The notes under the pieces are model-generated. The model did no database searches and was not told the DNA's origin. It was given only the letters and a program-made list of their open reading frames with translations. From assembly GCA_937922745.1 (NCBI GenBank), contig CALAJO010000049.1, positions 1 to 57,231 of the forward strand: a DNA stretch of 57,231 nt, read 5' to 3'. The DNA is from an uncultured cyanobacterium. GTDB taxonomy: Bacteria > Cyanobacteriota > Vampirovibrionia > Vampirovibrionales > JAGQHJ01. Below are positions 42,122 to 50,988 of this stretch, in pieces. The position numbers and the translations under genes are program-made. Every line of letters starts with the position of its first letter. The first letter of the stretch is position 1.

Positions 42122-42881
42122 AGGATTGCACTGGTTCTTTACGACATTCCCCAGCCCGGTTGGCCCGCTGCCGCAAACCCAATTGCTCAATGATACGGAT
42201 TTGATTCACCATCTGAAAACCGTGATGCGCCTTCGGTCTGGAGCGGAGTTGATTTTAGTTGATGAACCCACAGCCCAAGCCTTTCAAGCACGGGTGGAAC
42301 AGGTGGAATCGCGATCGCTACAGGTCACTTTACTGGGGAAACTGAATCCCCCGGCCCAACAAGGCCCCAGGTTCGTGGCAGCGGTTGCGCTCATCAAGGG
42401 CCCGCGGTGGGATTGGCTCTTGCAAAAGCTGACGGAACTGGGCATTGATGAGATTATTCCTTTGCAAACACAGCGTACAGTGATTGATGTGAAAGACAAA
42501 ACGACGAAACAAAGCCGATGGCATCAAATTCTCAAGCATGCTTCAGAGCAGTCGGAACGGGTAACTATTCCGGTTATTGGGGAACCTGTGAAGGTTAAAG
42601 CATTTGCATCGGCTGCTGCGGATGAGGGAACCTTGAAGCTGGTTGCGTTGGAGCGCTCGGAAAGCAGCCTTTCTGAAACCTTAAACCGTTCCTCCCAGCC
42701 TTATCGCCAGATACGCTTTGCCATTGGGCCGGAAGGTGGTTGGGATGAAGCGGAAATACGACTGCTGCATGAGAACGGTTTTCAATCCGTTAGCCTGGGT
42801 GATAAGATTTTACGAAGCGAAACCGCCGCAATGTACTTAACCTCGGTATTGGATTATGTCACCCGCAGTTCAGCCGTATAA
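42096..42881 (+). CDS. rsmE: 16S rRNA (uracil-1498-N3)-methyltransferase
   Basis: A SPOUT-class enzyme that methylates U1498 of 16S rRNA. 261 residues. An N-terminal PUA-like domain (HHLKTVMRLRSGAELILVDE) precedes the knot domain with AALIKGPRWDWLLQKLTELG, the helix with SEQSERVTIPVI, and the family signature FAIGPEGGWDEAEI and SLGDKILRSETAAMYLTSVL. It starts with TTG, supported by AGGAGA five bases upstream inside prmA. The end overlaps the cca start by 26 bases. Confidence 0.95.
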   Translation: MPLSANALKGLHWFFTTFPSPVGPLPQTQLLNDTDLIHHLKTVMRLRSGAELILVDEPTAQAFQARVEQVESRSLQVTLLGKLNPPAQQGPRFVAAVALIKGPRWDWLLQKLTELGIDEIIPLQTQRTVIDVKDKTTKQSRWHQILKHASEQSERVTIPVIGEPVKVKAFASAAADEGTLKLVALERSESSLSETLNRSSQPYRQIRFAIGPEGGWDEAEIRLLHENGFQSVSLGDKILRSETAAMYLTSVLDYVTRSSAV

Positions 42882-44307
42882 TCCGGCGCAGTTTGCCCGG
42901 CATCTTAACCAGTCAGCGCCGCTGATGGCGTTAAAGGCACTCTGCGACGAAAAAGGAATCCCGCTTTACTTGGTGGGTGGTGCCGTTCGCGATTTGCTGT
43001 TGCAGGATACGCTGAGCCCGGATCTGGATGTGGTGGTTCCGGCGGAAGCGGCAAAGGATGTGGCGGAGTCCCTGGCCCGGCAGATTGACGGAAAATGCAT
43101 TTGCCTGGATGCCCATTTCCAGATTTATCGCGTGATTGTATTTCCCAGCCTGGACATGCTGGATATCGCCGGTTGTATTGGCGACAGCATTGAGGCCGAC
43201 CTGCAGCGGCGGGATTTAACCGTCAATGCGATTGGCTATGATTTCGCGACCGGCCAGCTTCTTGATCCGATAAACGGGCAGGTGGATTTGGCAAACGGTG
43301 TTATTCGGATGTTGAGGGCCGGCAACATGGTTGAGGATCCCCTGAGATTGCTGCGGGTCTTCCGGATTGCGGCCGAGTTGGGTTTCGAGAATATTGACGC
43401 GGCCACCTTGGAAGTCGTGCGCCGCCATGGCGAAAAGGTGATTAAGGTTGCGGCCGAGCGGATTAACTACGAGATGATGAAGTTACTCTCTGCGCCGCGA
43501 TGTTATTACCACGTGCGGTTAATGGCTGAAACCCGTTTATTGGAACACATCTACCCAGAGTTGACACCTAGTCACCAGTCCCCTGCCAATCGATACCACC
43601 ACTTGGGTTTGTTTGATCACACGCTGGAACTGATCAATCAGTCCGAACTGCATTTTAGCAGTCTGCCCCAGGAAATCCAGAACCATCTGAAATCCGATTT
43701 TAACCCGTTTACCAAACGGCTGGCGCTGGTGCGACTGGCCTGCCTGTTCCACGACATTGGAAAACCCCCGACCATGCAATATGATCCGGAGCAGGACAAG
43801 TATATGTATTATGGCCATGATGCGGTATCAGCCGAGTTGGTGCTGGGCATCGCCGTCCGCTTGAAGTGGGGGAAAGACATCACGAAAGATGTGTATGAGC
43901 TGGTGCGTTGGCACCTGTATCCGGGTGATATGTTGAAACCGGCAGTAACCGACAAGGGCCTGAGAAAGTTCTTTAACCGGGTTGGCCCCATTCTGCCGGA
44001 ACTGTTGCTTCTGGCTATTGCCGACCGGTATAGCGCCTGTGGGCCTGCTATTACCGAAGCCGATTTGACCGATATGAAAGCGGGCTTGATCGCCCTGTGG
44101 GATAAATATAAGGCTTATAAAATCGCGGTAGAGGCTAAACCAAAACTACTCACCGGAAAAGAGATTATGGATCTGCTCCATATTGAACCGGGACCGGAAG
44201 TCGGCCGGATCATGGCGGAGATTAGCGAAGCACAAACCAACGGAGAACTAAGCTCACGCGAAGCCGCAATCACATGGCTGCTGCAAGCTCGCGGCAAAGC
44301 AAACTAA
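42856..44307 (+). CDS. cca: CCA tRNA nucleotidyltransferase / poly(A)-polymerase-family protein with HD domain
   Basis: It adds or repairs the 3' CCA of tRNA; the tRNA in this window does not encode CCA, which fits a need for it. At 483 residues it has the nucleotidyltransferase head YLVGGAVRDLLLQDTLSPDL, which carries the DLD metal motif, then RRDLTVNAIGYD, EDPLRLLRVFRIAAELGF and the neck helices. A C-terminal HD domain follows (LACLFHDIGKPPTM, with a later YYGHDAVSAEL). In some bacteria CC- and A-adding activities are split between two proteins, so full CCA activity is not certain. It ends the comB operon. Confidence 0.93.
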   Translation: MSPAVQPYNPAQFARHLNQSAPLMALKALCDEKGIPLYLVGGAVRDLLLQDTLSPDLDVVVPAEAAKDVAESLARQIDGKCICLDAHFQIYRVIVFPSLDMLDIAGCIGDSIEADLQRRDLTVNAIGYDFATGQLLDPINGQVDLANGVIRMLRAGNMVEDPLRLLRVFRIAAELGFENIDAATLEVVRRHGEKVIKVAAERINYEMMKLLSAPRCYYHVRLMAETRLLEHIYPELTPSHQSPANRYHHLGLFDHTLELINQSELHFSSLPQEIQNHLKSDFNPFTKRLALVRLACLFHDIGKPPTMQYDPEQDKYMYYGHDAVSAELVLGIAVRLKWGKDITKDVYELVRWHLYPGDMLKPAVTDKGLRKFFNRVGPILPELLLLAIADRYSACGPAITEADLTDMKAGLIALWDKYKAYKIAVEAKPKLLTGKEIMDLLHIEPGPEVGRIMAEISEAQTNGELSSREAAITWLLQARGKAN

Positions 44308-44341
44308 TGGGTTTATACGTTAACCGTAAAGCAAGTTGAAG

Positions 44342-44638
44342 TTAGATTGTGCCGAATGCCTTCAAAATCTGGCCTTCCGGGGACTGTTCGAACTCTTTCA
44401 TCGCGGCGAAGAAATTGGACATCCGCGCCTGGGTTTGTTCGAGCGAAGTACCTGCGGTATTGGTATCAACCGGAACAGTGGCGAAGTTAATGCCGAAAAG
44501 GCCTCCATCAACATCCTTGGTTTTACCAATCGGGGCGGAAAAGCTGACCGAGTCGGTTTTGGAAACATTGGTGGTCTTTGGGACCGAGCCGTTAGCTACA
44601 AGCTGGGCAGCTAAACCGGACAATGACAAACCTTGCAT
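44342..44638 (-). CDS. Small FG/FS-motif unknown protein, 98 residues
   Basis: No family is recognised. It begins MQGLSLSGLAAQLVANGSVP and contains SVSFSAPIGK at about 29-38 and GGLFGINFATV, aromatic-Gly/Ser motifs like other accessory genes here. The C-terminus is a helix (SLEQTQARMSNFFAAMKEFE). There is no signal peptide of normal type and no Cys. AAAGGAGAG four bases before the ATG is a strong ribosome-binding site, which supports a real gene. Confidence 0.75.
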   Translation of the reverse strand: MQGLSLSGLAAQLVANGSVPKTTNVSKTDSVSFSAPIGKTKDVDGGLFGINFATVPVDTNTAGTSLEQTQARMSNFFAAMKEFEQSPEGQILKAFGTI

Positions 44639-44902
44639 AGTTCTCTCCTTTCGATTTTCTGCTGTGACTATTTAAAGGTCTCGTCCAATGGTTTAAGCAA
44701 CTTTTATTATGCTTATATGTATAAAAACAAATTTTATAGGTTTGATGATAGCATGTAAAATTTACGTTACAAAGAGAGGTTTTTAAGACTGTAAGCGTGT
44801 TTCAGGCGTTGCTCACGCGCAACATCCCAAAAAATTGAGATAAAAATCAAACATCCTCTTTATCGCCAGGCTACATGATGTCTGTTTAACAAGAGGTCTA
44901 AG
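44639..44902. other. AT-rich gap without recognisable gene
   Basis: About 260 bases with A/T-rich tracts near 44700-44760. I see no hairpin with a T-run, repeat or open frame with a ribosome-binding site. Confidence 0.5.
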
Positions 44903-45859
44903 TTAGCCCTGCATTTCCCGAAACTGCTCTGTTGCGTCAATCAGGGCATGGAGGATGCCGGGCTCGTTAAAGGCATGGCCCGCATTCGGCACAATGGTCA
45001 GCTTCGCCTCTGGAAAAGCCTGATGGAGATCCCACGCATTTTTGACGGGGCAAACCACGTCATAACGGCCATGGACGATCCAGGTTGGGATATGACGCAT
45101 CCGATCCACATCGGCCAGCAGTTGGTTAGGCTTGGTAAAGAAGCAGTTGTTATAGAAGTAATGGCATTCAATCCGCGCCATCGCCAGGGCATGGTGGGCT
45201 TCTTCGAAGCTGGTAATGGTTTGCTGATTGGGGATGAGTTTGCATGTTGCGCCTTCCCAACCGCTCCAAGCCTTGGCCGCGCTGAGCCGTAGGATTTCAT
45301 CCTTGCTGGTCAAGCTTTCGTAATAAGCCGTTACCATGTCATGCCGCTTCTCCGGGGGAATGGGGGCGACATAATGTTCCCATAAATCCGGGAAGATCCA
45401 GGAGCAGCCTTCCTGATAAAACCATTGGATTTCCTCCGGGCGGCAGAGGAAGATGCCCCTTAAAATTAAACCCGTAACAGACTGCGGATGGCTTTGGGCA
45501 TACGCCAGCGCCAGCGTGCTTCCCCAAGAGCCGCCAAATACAAGCCATTTCTCGATTTGCAGATGGGTTCGGATGCGTTCGATATCGTCTACCAGATCCC
45601 AGGTCGTGTTTTCGCGCAGCTCGGCATGCGGCGTGCTTCTTCCGGCTCCACGCTGATCGAACAGGATAATGCGGTAGGCTTGCGGGTTAAACTGCTGCCT
45701 ATGTTGCGGGATGCAGCCACCCCCAGGCCCGCCATGGAGAAAAACCACTGGAATCCCATCAGGATTGCCAGACTCCTCCACGTATAATTCGTGCAAATCT
45801 GAAACTTTGAGTCGGAACTGGTTATAGGGTTCAATCGACGTAAAAAGGGAGTATTGCAT
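44903..45859 (-). CDS. pip: Proline iminopeptidase
   Basis: An alpha/beta-hydrolase that removes N-terminal proline from peptides. At 318 residues it has the family oxyanion motif FLHGGPGGGC, DQRGAGRSTPHAEL, the nucleophile elbow VFGGSWGSTLALAYAQ, and the late Asp and His in GRYDVVCP and PNAGHAFNEPG. All catalytic residues are present. AGAGG lies before the ATG, with a short upstream AT-rich region. It is monocistronic. Confidence 0.96.
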   Translation of the reverse strand: MQYSLFTSIEPYNQFRLKVSDLHELYVEESGNPDGIPVVFLHGGPGGGCIPQHRQQFNPQAYRIILFDQRGAGRSTPHAELRENTTWDLVDDIERIRTHLQIEKWLVFGGSWGSTLALAYAQSHPQSVTGLILRGIFLCRPEEIQWFYQEGCSWIFPDLWEHYVAPIPPEKRHDMVTAYYESLTSKDEILRLSAAKAWSGWEGATCKLIPNQQTITSFEEAHHALAMARIECHYFYNNCFFTKPNQLLADVDRMRHIPTWIVHGRYDVVCPVKNAWDLHQAFPEAKLTIVPNAGHAFNEPGILHALIDATEQFREMQG

Positions 45860-45987
45860 TGTGCCTCTTCTCTCCTGCCTACCTGGAATGACATTCCCTT
45901 AACCTAGCACTATCTCTCTTAATTTCAAAACAGGCAATTCTCGAATGGGTTTTGTTTTATATCGGGCAGTAAAGCATTGGAGTGATT

Positions 45988-47103
45988 GTGTTCAGGTTTC
46001 GCTCTGTCGATTCATCTTTCTCATTGCGGCCCCAACCTTGGTATACGGGTATACGCTTTGGTAAAACCGGACCCGGTTCCTCTCAGGAAATCCATTTATT
46101 GCCGCAGCCTTTGCAGCGTGTTGAGCAACGATCTCAGGGGCAGGATACGCCTGGGCTAGAACGGTTTGTTGTAATGGGAGATTTTGGAACCGGTGATAAA
46201 CACCAGCAAAGGATGCTGGCTGCGTTAATGTCGCGATATCACCACCGCCAGTTTGCCAACTTGTTTTTGTTGGGCGACCAGGCCTATGGGAAACATAAGG
46301 ACGATAGCACTTCCGGCAAGCCCTGCTATTATGAGTCTCAGATTGGGGAGCCTTTATCCGGTCTTGCGGACAGAGGGATCCGTGTGCATGCGCTTCCGGG
46401 TAATGCCGATGTTCGCAATGGCATGTGGCCATTCCAGCAGCAATATTTCGGGCAACCTCAACGTTATGGCAAAATCAGCATACAGAATGTGGATATATTT
46501 AAACTGGATACCACGGCGCTTCTGCCCGGATATAAGGACTGCCATGTAGGCATGCCGGTTGATGAGGCCCAATGGCAGTGGCTTGAGCAAACCCTAAAGG
46601 AAAGCAAGGCGGATTATAAAATCATTATGGGCCACTATCCGCTTTATATCTCTGCTGGCAAGGGAGATGCCGCCCAAAGGACGCAAGATCTTCGGCAGCG
46701 TATGGAACACCTGATTGAAAAATATGGTGTTTGTTTATACATATCCGGAGACAAGCATTATTACGAGCGCAAAGACTGGCGGGAGGATAATAGGGACGAC
46801 GCTCCGAATTATGTCCACCTTGTTAGCGGCGGAGGAGGCCAGGCAATTGACAGGCACACTTGCCTGGATTATCTGACGCCGGAGAACACTGCCGTTAAAA
46901 AGGGGAAAAGAAGGATACCAGCCCAGCAGCCGGATGTCCGGCTTTTCGAGCATCATTTTTTGACGTTTCGTATCAAGAAGAACAAACTCAAGATTAAAGC
47001 CATTAACGGGGCAGGCAAAGTCATCGACAAACTTACCATTCGCAAGCCTGCCAATAAGGAAGAGCTGGTTACTGTTTCTCGCCAAACCGCTTATTGGGCA
47101 TAA
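45988..47103 (+). CDS. Metallophosphoesterase with altered catalytic motifs, FG-type N-terminus
   Basis: About 371 residues. The N-terminal 60 residues include the motif GIRFGKTG and are otherwise unassigned. The calcineurin-like fold follows: VVMGDFGTGD (motif I), FLLGDQAYG (motif II), LPGNADVRNG (motif III, where families normally have GNHD or GNHE), IMGHYPLY (motif IV) and YISGDKHYYER (motif V, normally GHxHxYER as in purple acid phosphatases). Two usual His residues are thus Ala and Asp. Either the metal site is reshaped or activity is reduced. Nearest relatives by motif are tartrate-resistant-type acid phosphatases. GTG 45988 is preferred, with GGAG five bases upstream. Confidence 0.8.
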   Translation: MFRFRSVDSSFSLRPQPWYTGIRFGKTGPGSSQEIHLLPQPLQRVEQRSQGQDTPGLERFVVMGDFGTGDKHQQRMLAALMSRYHHRQFANLFLLGDQAYGKHKDDSTSGKPCYYESQIGEPLSGLADRGIRVHALPGNADVRNGMWPFQQQYFGQPQRYGKISIQNVDIFKLDTTALLPGYKDCHVGMPVDEAQWQWLEQTLKESKADYKIIMGHYPLYISAGKGDAAQRTQDLRQRMEHLIEKYGVCLYISGDKHYYERKDWREDNRDDAPNYVHLVSGGGGQAIDRHTCLDYLTPENTAVKKGKRRIPAQQPDVRLFEHHFLTFRIKKNKLKIKAINGAGKVIDKLTIRKPANKEELVTVSRQTAYWA

Positions 47104-47119
47104 ATCGATCAAAATGCAT

Positions 47120-47147
47120 AACCCAGCCCTTCTTTAAGGGCTGGGTT
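47120..47147. terminator. Bidirectional terminator between convergent genes
   Basis: A perfect 12-bp stem AACCCAGCCCTT / AAGGGCTGGGTT with a 4-base loop lies between the phosphoesterase stop and the KGG-protein stop. Confidence 0.8.
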
Positions 47148-47168
47148 CGTAAATATGGCGCTATGAAA

Positions 47169-47453
47169 TTACTTGCCGCTTCGGTTGCCCTTGCCGGCAA
47201 TTTCCTGTCGCTTATCGGTGGTAACTCCACGACCGCTAAGACTGTCATCATTTTGACTGTTAATGCTGCGTTTGCGTCCGCCGCCATGGCTGGCCTGGCC
47301 CCCTTTGCGTCCGGCTTCGCGGGCTTCCTCGGAGGTAAACTCATGGGCCGTTCCCTTTTCGTGGGCGGCTCTGCCCCCTTTGCTGGCAATTTCTCTCTGT
47401 TTCTCCTGATCCATGGCTGCAAAGCCACGTTGGCTTTTTCCTTGGCTGGCCAT
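47169..47453 (-). CDS. KGG-repeat stress protein (GsiB/Con-10-like)
   Basis: 94 residues, highly hydrophilic and Gly/Lys-rich. It has two clear units of the stress-induced KGG motif: FAAMDQEKQREIASKGGRAA and FTSEEAREAGRKGGQASHGG. A third, degenerate unit (DKRQEIAGKGNRSG) is at the C-terminus. Proteins of this kind accumulate under starvation, desiccation or general stress and are largely unstructured. AAAGGAAA precedes the ATG. It stands alone, with a terminator shared with the convergent phosphoesterase gene. Confidence 0.88.
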   Translation of the reverse strand: MASQGKSQRGFAAMDQEKQREIASKGGRAAHEKGTAHEFTSEEAREAGRKGGQASHGGGRKRSINSQNDDSLSGRGVTTDKRQEIAGKGNRSGK

Positions 47454-47801
47454 ATACTTTCCTTTCGTGCTAACTGCTTACTTCTCGATAGTGCGGTTAT
47501 AAAGCCTTTATAACCCATAGAACATGAGCCATTTTAGACGACCGGCTGCCCAATACAATTGAACAGCCGAGCAATTTGAGCCTGTCGTTTTCCAAATTCC
47601 ACCAGGGCAGGTTAACTCGATGAGCCAGGTTTATTCACCATTCAACAGAGTGTCGTGATGTCCGAGTATTACTGGAAAAATAAAAAAAACCTTAAACTTT
47701 GTTTTTTGTAGCATAGGTTTTTCAGACAACGTTTTTATACATACAGGTACTATAAACAGGATGAAAATAAGCTTCATCCTAGGGGTGTGTGGAGGTTTCC
47801 T

Positions 47802-48095
47802 ATGAGTTTTACGGAAATGTTGACGATTGGACGGGCTATCAGTCGCGTCTATACCATCGACACCAGGATTAACCAGATTTACGAACAGAAATACCGCATT
47901 GCGATTGCAGCCCAGTTTATCCAGGGCCAGGGTTTCGATCAGCTTTACCAGTTGCTGAAGCAACAGGAAGAGCAGGCCGACAAGGTGCTGGAAACGTTGA
48001 AAGCCATGCGGGTTGCCATTGTGCAACAAGAGCAGGAAATGCAAAAGGTTGTGGGCGAGTGGACCAAAAATACCTTTAAGAACAACTATGCATAA
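47802..48095 (+). CDS. Small helical unknown protein, 97 residues
   Basis: No family is recognised. It is a helical protein beginning MSFTEMLTIGRAISRVYTID, with a central segment QFIQGQGFDQLYQLLKQQEE and a C-terminal helix rich in Gln and Glu (VQQEQEMQKVVGEWTKN). It could form a two- or three-helix bundle or coiled coil. GGAGG six bases before ATG 47802 fixes this start over an earlier in-frame ATG. Confidence 0.75.
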   Translation: MSFTEMLTIGRAISRVYTIDTRINQIYEQKYRIAIAAQFIQGQGFDQLYQLLKQQEEQADKVLETLKAMRVAIVQQEQEMQKVVGEWTKNTFKNNYA

Positions 48096-48426
48096 TTTTC
48101 TCTCAGCATAGTCATTAATGTGCAATCATTAACCCTTGGCTATGGGTTATGGTCTGTTTCGATGGGTTCGGATGGAATTTTTTGTTTTTCCTTGCATTGA
48201 ACTGCCTTCCCAATGCAGGGGTGGATGATGTGAACATGGTGTAAACCTGATTTCTGGCTATATTTGCATAATTTGCTTTATAACGTCTGTTGTGCTTACA
48301 GCAGGCTGTGTTTGGCGTTGGGTTTGAAATGAAAAACGCAAAAGAAAAGAGGATACTTGGCGTATCCTCTATTAAGGTAAGTAAGCATTAGATTTTTGGG
48401 ATTTACGAGAACTTGATATAGGTGGG
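48096..48426. other. 331-base gap holding only the terminator of the large coiled-coil gene
   Basis: Between 48096 and 48340 I see no gene. A weak hairpin TAACCC..GGGTTA near 48129-48148 may end the plus-strand gene. The right part holds the terminator at 48348-48370. Confidence 0.5.
48348..48370 (-). terminator. Intrinsic terminator of the 698-residue protein gene
   Basis: A 9-bp stem AGAGGATAC / GTATCCTCT with a 5-base loop is followed on the minus strand by TTTCTTTT. Confidence 0.8.
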
Positions 48427-50523
48427 TTACATTGCGCCTATTGCGGGTGTCATTAATCCGGAACCTCCTGTATTGTATTGGTTTTGCTGGTACATTGCAT
48501 TTGGTTGTGGCGGGTAGCCTGCGAATGGATTTTGACCGGGAGTGTAGTAAACGCCGCTGGAACTGTTGTTGACGTTTTTGGGAGCAAACGGGTTGGTGGT
48601 CATTTCCGATTCGTCTTTGATGTAGTCGGCGATTGGGAGCATTTGGACTCTGCTGACTTCCGGGTTGTTGCCTCTCAGGTAGTTCCACCCTTGGCCAACT
48701 TGTTGCCTGCCGACCGCCCAGGCCCCTGCCCCAGCGTGCTGTGCTTCATTGATAGTAGGTAGTTTCTGGGTCAGCTGGGCTACCCTTCCAGGCTGTGCGG
48801 CAGATGCTTCCGGTGGTGGTGGCGGTGGAGAGTCAACTTGTGTAGGTACCGGCTTCCCGGCTTCCAACCTGGCATTGGCTTTCTCTAAAGCTCCATTAAT
48901 CCCATTCAAGTCATTCTCATATTGCTTAACCAGTTTGGCTTGAACTGAGCCACTAGGTTTACCTGCTGCTTCGGCTTTAGCTACCGCTAATTTTCTGTTA
49001 ATTTCCCTTTGACGGAGATTCAGTGCCTTAATTTCATCGTTTAATTGCTTTAGCTCATCTTTTGTTAATGGTTTTGTCCTTCTTGGATTCACTTCCTTAG
49101 CAATGGCCTTGGCGTCTGCTTTTGCTTTTTCAGCGGCTCTCTGAGCGCCCGGCAACTTGCGTTGCAAACTCTTCAGTTGGACTTGTTGATCAATGTATTG
49201 CTGATAAAGATCTGCCTCTTGCTTCATTTTTGCCTCAAGAGCCTTAAACTCGTCGGCTGTACCGTCTTTTACTCTTTGTCTTGCAGATTGCGCCTTCAGC
49301 TCTTCATATCTTGCACGGGAGTTGCTAATATCATCAAGCTGGCCCTTTAGTTTTGCTACTTCAGCTTCCGCTGCTTTTAAATTATTCTGCAATTGTGTTG
49401 CTACATCATCTTTTTTAACGGCTTTCTGGTTGGCCTGCTCAAGTTCCCGCTTTTTCATCATTTTTTCGTATTGAGCCGGATTGTGTTCCTTTAAAGCCTC
49501 ATCATATTTGCGTTGTGCTGCATCAAGCTTACCCTTGGTTGCCTTAGGATCATTCTTGAGCGCATCCAAATTCGCCTTTGCATCATTAAATCTGGCCGCT
49601 GCTGCATCTTTAGCTTGAGTTGCAGCGAGCGCTTCATCCGCCTGGGCTTTTGTTGCTGCGTCAGCTTTTAATTTTGCTGCTTCTTCTGCTGCATCAGCCG
49701 CTTTTTGGGCGGAAGTCGCTTTCGCGTCGCCGAAGGTTTTGGCAATTGGGTTCTTAATTTTGGCTTCCCAAACGCCCTTGCCCCAGCTGCCATCCATGCT
49801 GCCCTTCTTAATACCATTAAACACATCCTTGGTGTATTGGATGGGATGGCGGAATGGTGCGAACAATCCGTAATTGGTTCCGGCGGAAGCGGCTTTCATC
49901 CCTTTAAGGGCAGCGGTTGTACCGGCAAAGGCGGTCAGCATCTCAGTGGTGTGTTCACCCATATGGAAGGCCCGCTCTTCCGCGGCTTCCCAGTTACCGG
50001 TAAAGTAGTTTTTACCTACATCCCAGGCGCTGCCGGCAAACTTGGGCACTGCCATGGCCGCGGCACCGGCACCAATAATCAGCGGGACGGCCGTACCGGC
50101 TGTGGCCACCATTAAGGCGCCTACACCCACTGCAATCCCTACGGATTTAGCGGTTTGCCACAGGCTGAAGTTACCGTTCTCGTCCTGGGTTGCACCCTTC
50201 CAGAGGCTGTGTGCAAACCCGAAAGTACTACCTTTTACAAAGTTCCAGGAAGAACGGCCGATACTGCCGGCCAAGTCACCAAAGCTACGCTGATCCGGCG
50301 GCGTGGTATATCTGCCAACATCTGGGCGGAATAAACCTGGTGTCGTCTGCTCACGGTAATCGGCAGCCTGGACGAGCGCCATGCGCTCCTGGAGCAAACG
50401 CTGCTGCTGCGCATTAACATACATATTTTGGCGATTATTATACGGATAACGCTGTTGATAGTTGTTGTAGCCGTACACATTAGCCCCCGGCGTACCGGCA
50501 GGCGAAACATACCCTGGACCCAT
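48427..50523 (-). CDS. Large coiled-coil protein of unknown function, 698 residues
   Basis: The N-terminal 80 residues are Tyr/Asn/Gln/Pro-rich (NVYGYNNYQQRYPYNNRQ) and likely disordered. A Gly/Ala-rich hydrophobic region follows at about 125-215 (GIAVGVGALMVATAGTAVPL, then GAGAAAMAVPKFAGSAWD), perhaps membrane-interacting. From about 265 to 590 there is an almost continuous Ala/Lys/Glu coiled coil. A Pro-rich break (SPPPPPPEAS) and a Pro/Gln/Tyr-rich tail finish the protein. There is no Sec signal. A long helix with polar low-complexity ends suits a structural or secreted filamentous protein, but nothing identifies it. GGGGGG precedes the ATG at long spacing. Confidence 0.8.
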   Translation of the reverse strand: MGPGYVSPAGTPGANVYGYNNYQQRYPYNNRQNMYVNAQQQRLLQERMALVQAADYREQTTPGLFRPDVGRYTTPPDQRSFGDLAGSIGRSSWNFVKGSTFGFAHSLWKGATQDENGNFSLWQTAKSVGIAVGVGALMVATAGTAVPLIIGAGAAAMAVPKFAGSAWDVGKNYFTGNWEAAEERAFHMGEHTTEMLTAFAGTTAALKGMKAASAGTNYGLFAPFRHPIQYTKDVFNGIKKGSMDGSWGKGVWEAKIKNPIAKTFGDAKATSAQKAADAAEEAAKLKADAATKAQADEALAATQAKDAAAARFNDAKANLDALKNDPKATKGKLDAAQRKYDEALKEHNPAQYEKMMKKRELEQANQKAVKKDDVATQLQNNLKAAEAEVAKLKGQLDDISNSRARYEELKAQSARQRVKDGTADEFKALEAKMKQEADLYQQYIDQQVQLKSLQRKLPGAQRAAEKAKADAKAIAKEVNPRRTKPLTKDELKQLNDEIKALNLRQREINRKLAVAKAEAAGKPSGSVQAKLVKQYENDLNGINGALEKANARLEAGKPVPTQVDSPPPPPPEASAAQPGRVAQLTQKLPTINEAQHAGAGAWAVGRQQVGQGWNYLRGNNPEVSRVQMLPIADYIKDESEMTTNPFAPKNVNNSSSGVYYTPGQNPFAGYPPQPNAMYQQNQYNTGGSGLMTPAIGAM

Positions 50524-50988
50524 ATGGTAATACCCCCCTAATTACTATTCGTATCTCGCTTTATTCCCGCTATATCGCTTTACTTACCCCGTTAAAACCG
50601 CTAATAAGCGATGCACGACCTGGAAGCCAGGCAATACACCACTTGATAAAGGGAGGCGTTAGAAAACGCCCTCGCAAACTTGAATCTGCATAATAATCGC
50701 CCCTTTCATACCCTTCGTGATCCCCCGAATTAATCTGCCTTGTGATTATTAAATTTAAATTAATCTTTACCTGTATATATGAAAACTTTTTGAAAGGATT
50801 TTGTGTGGATTTATTACAGAAGTAACAAAATTTGTTTTTTTAATGATTTGAGAAGCATATAGGCCAATCCCTTTTCCTTTCGGTCACTCCTCTTTTAAGT
50901 CGACAGGCTGCTTTAACCCACCTGATTTTTTGAGTATGATAAAACGCAGTCATTGTATAAGGTGGGGTTGCGACTGGATGGGGAAGTC
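50524..50988. other. 465-base AT-rich divergent intergenic region
   Basis: It separates the coiled-coil gene from the membrane-protein gene. It has a small inverted repeat (GGCGTT-AGAA-AACGCC) near 50651-50666 and A/T-rich tracts around 50745-50840, where promoters for both directions are likely. No open frame with a ribosome-binding site is seen. Confidence 0.5.

Noticed and set aside
48096-48347. Small RNA or gene in the gap after the 97-residue protein
   Set aside because: Only a weak 6-bp hairpin was found; no promoter-terminator pair.
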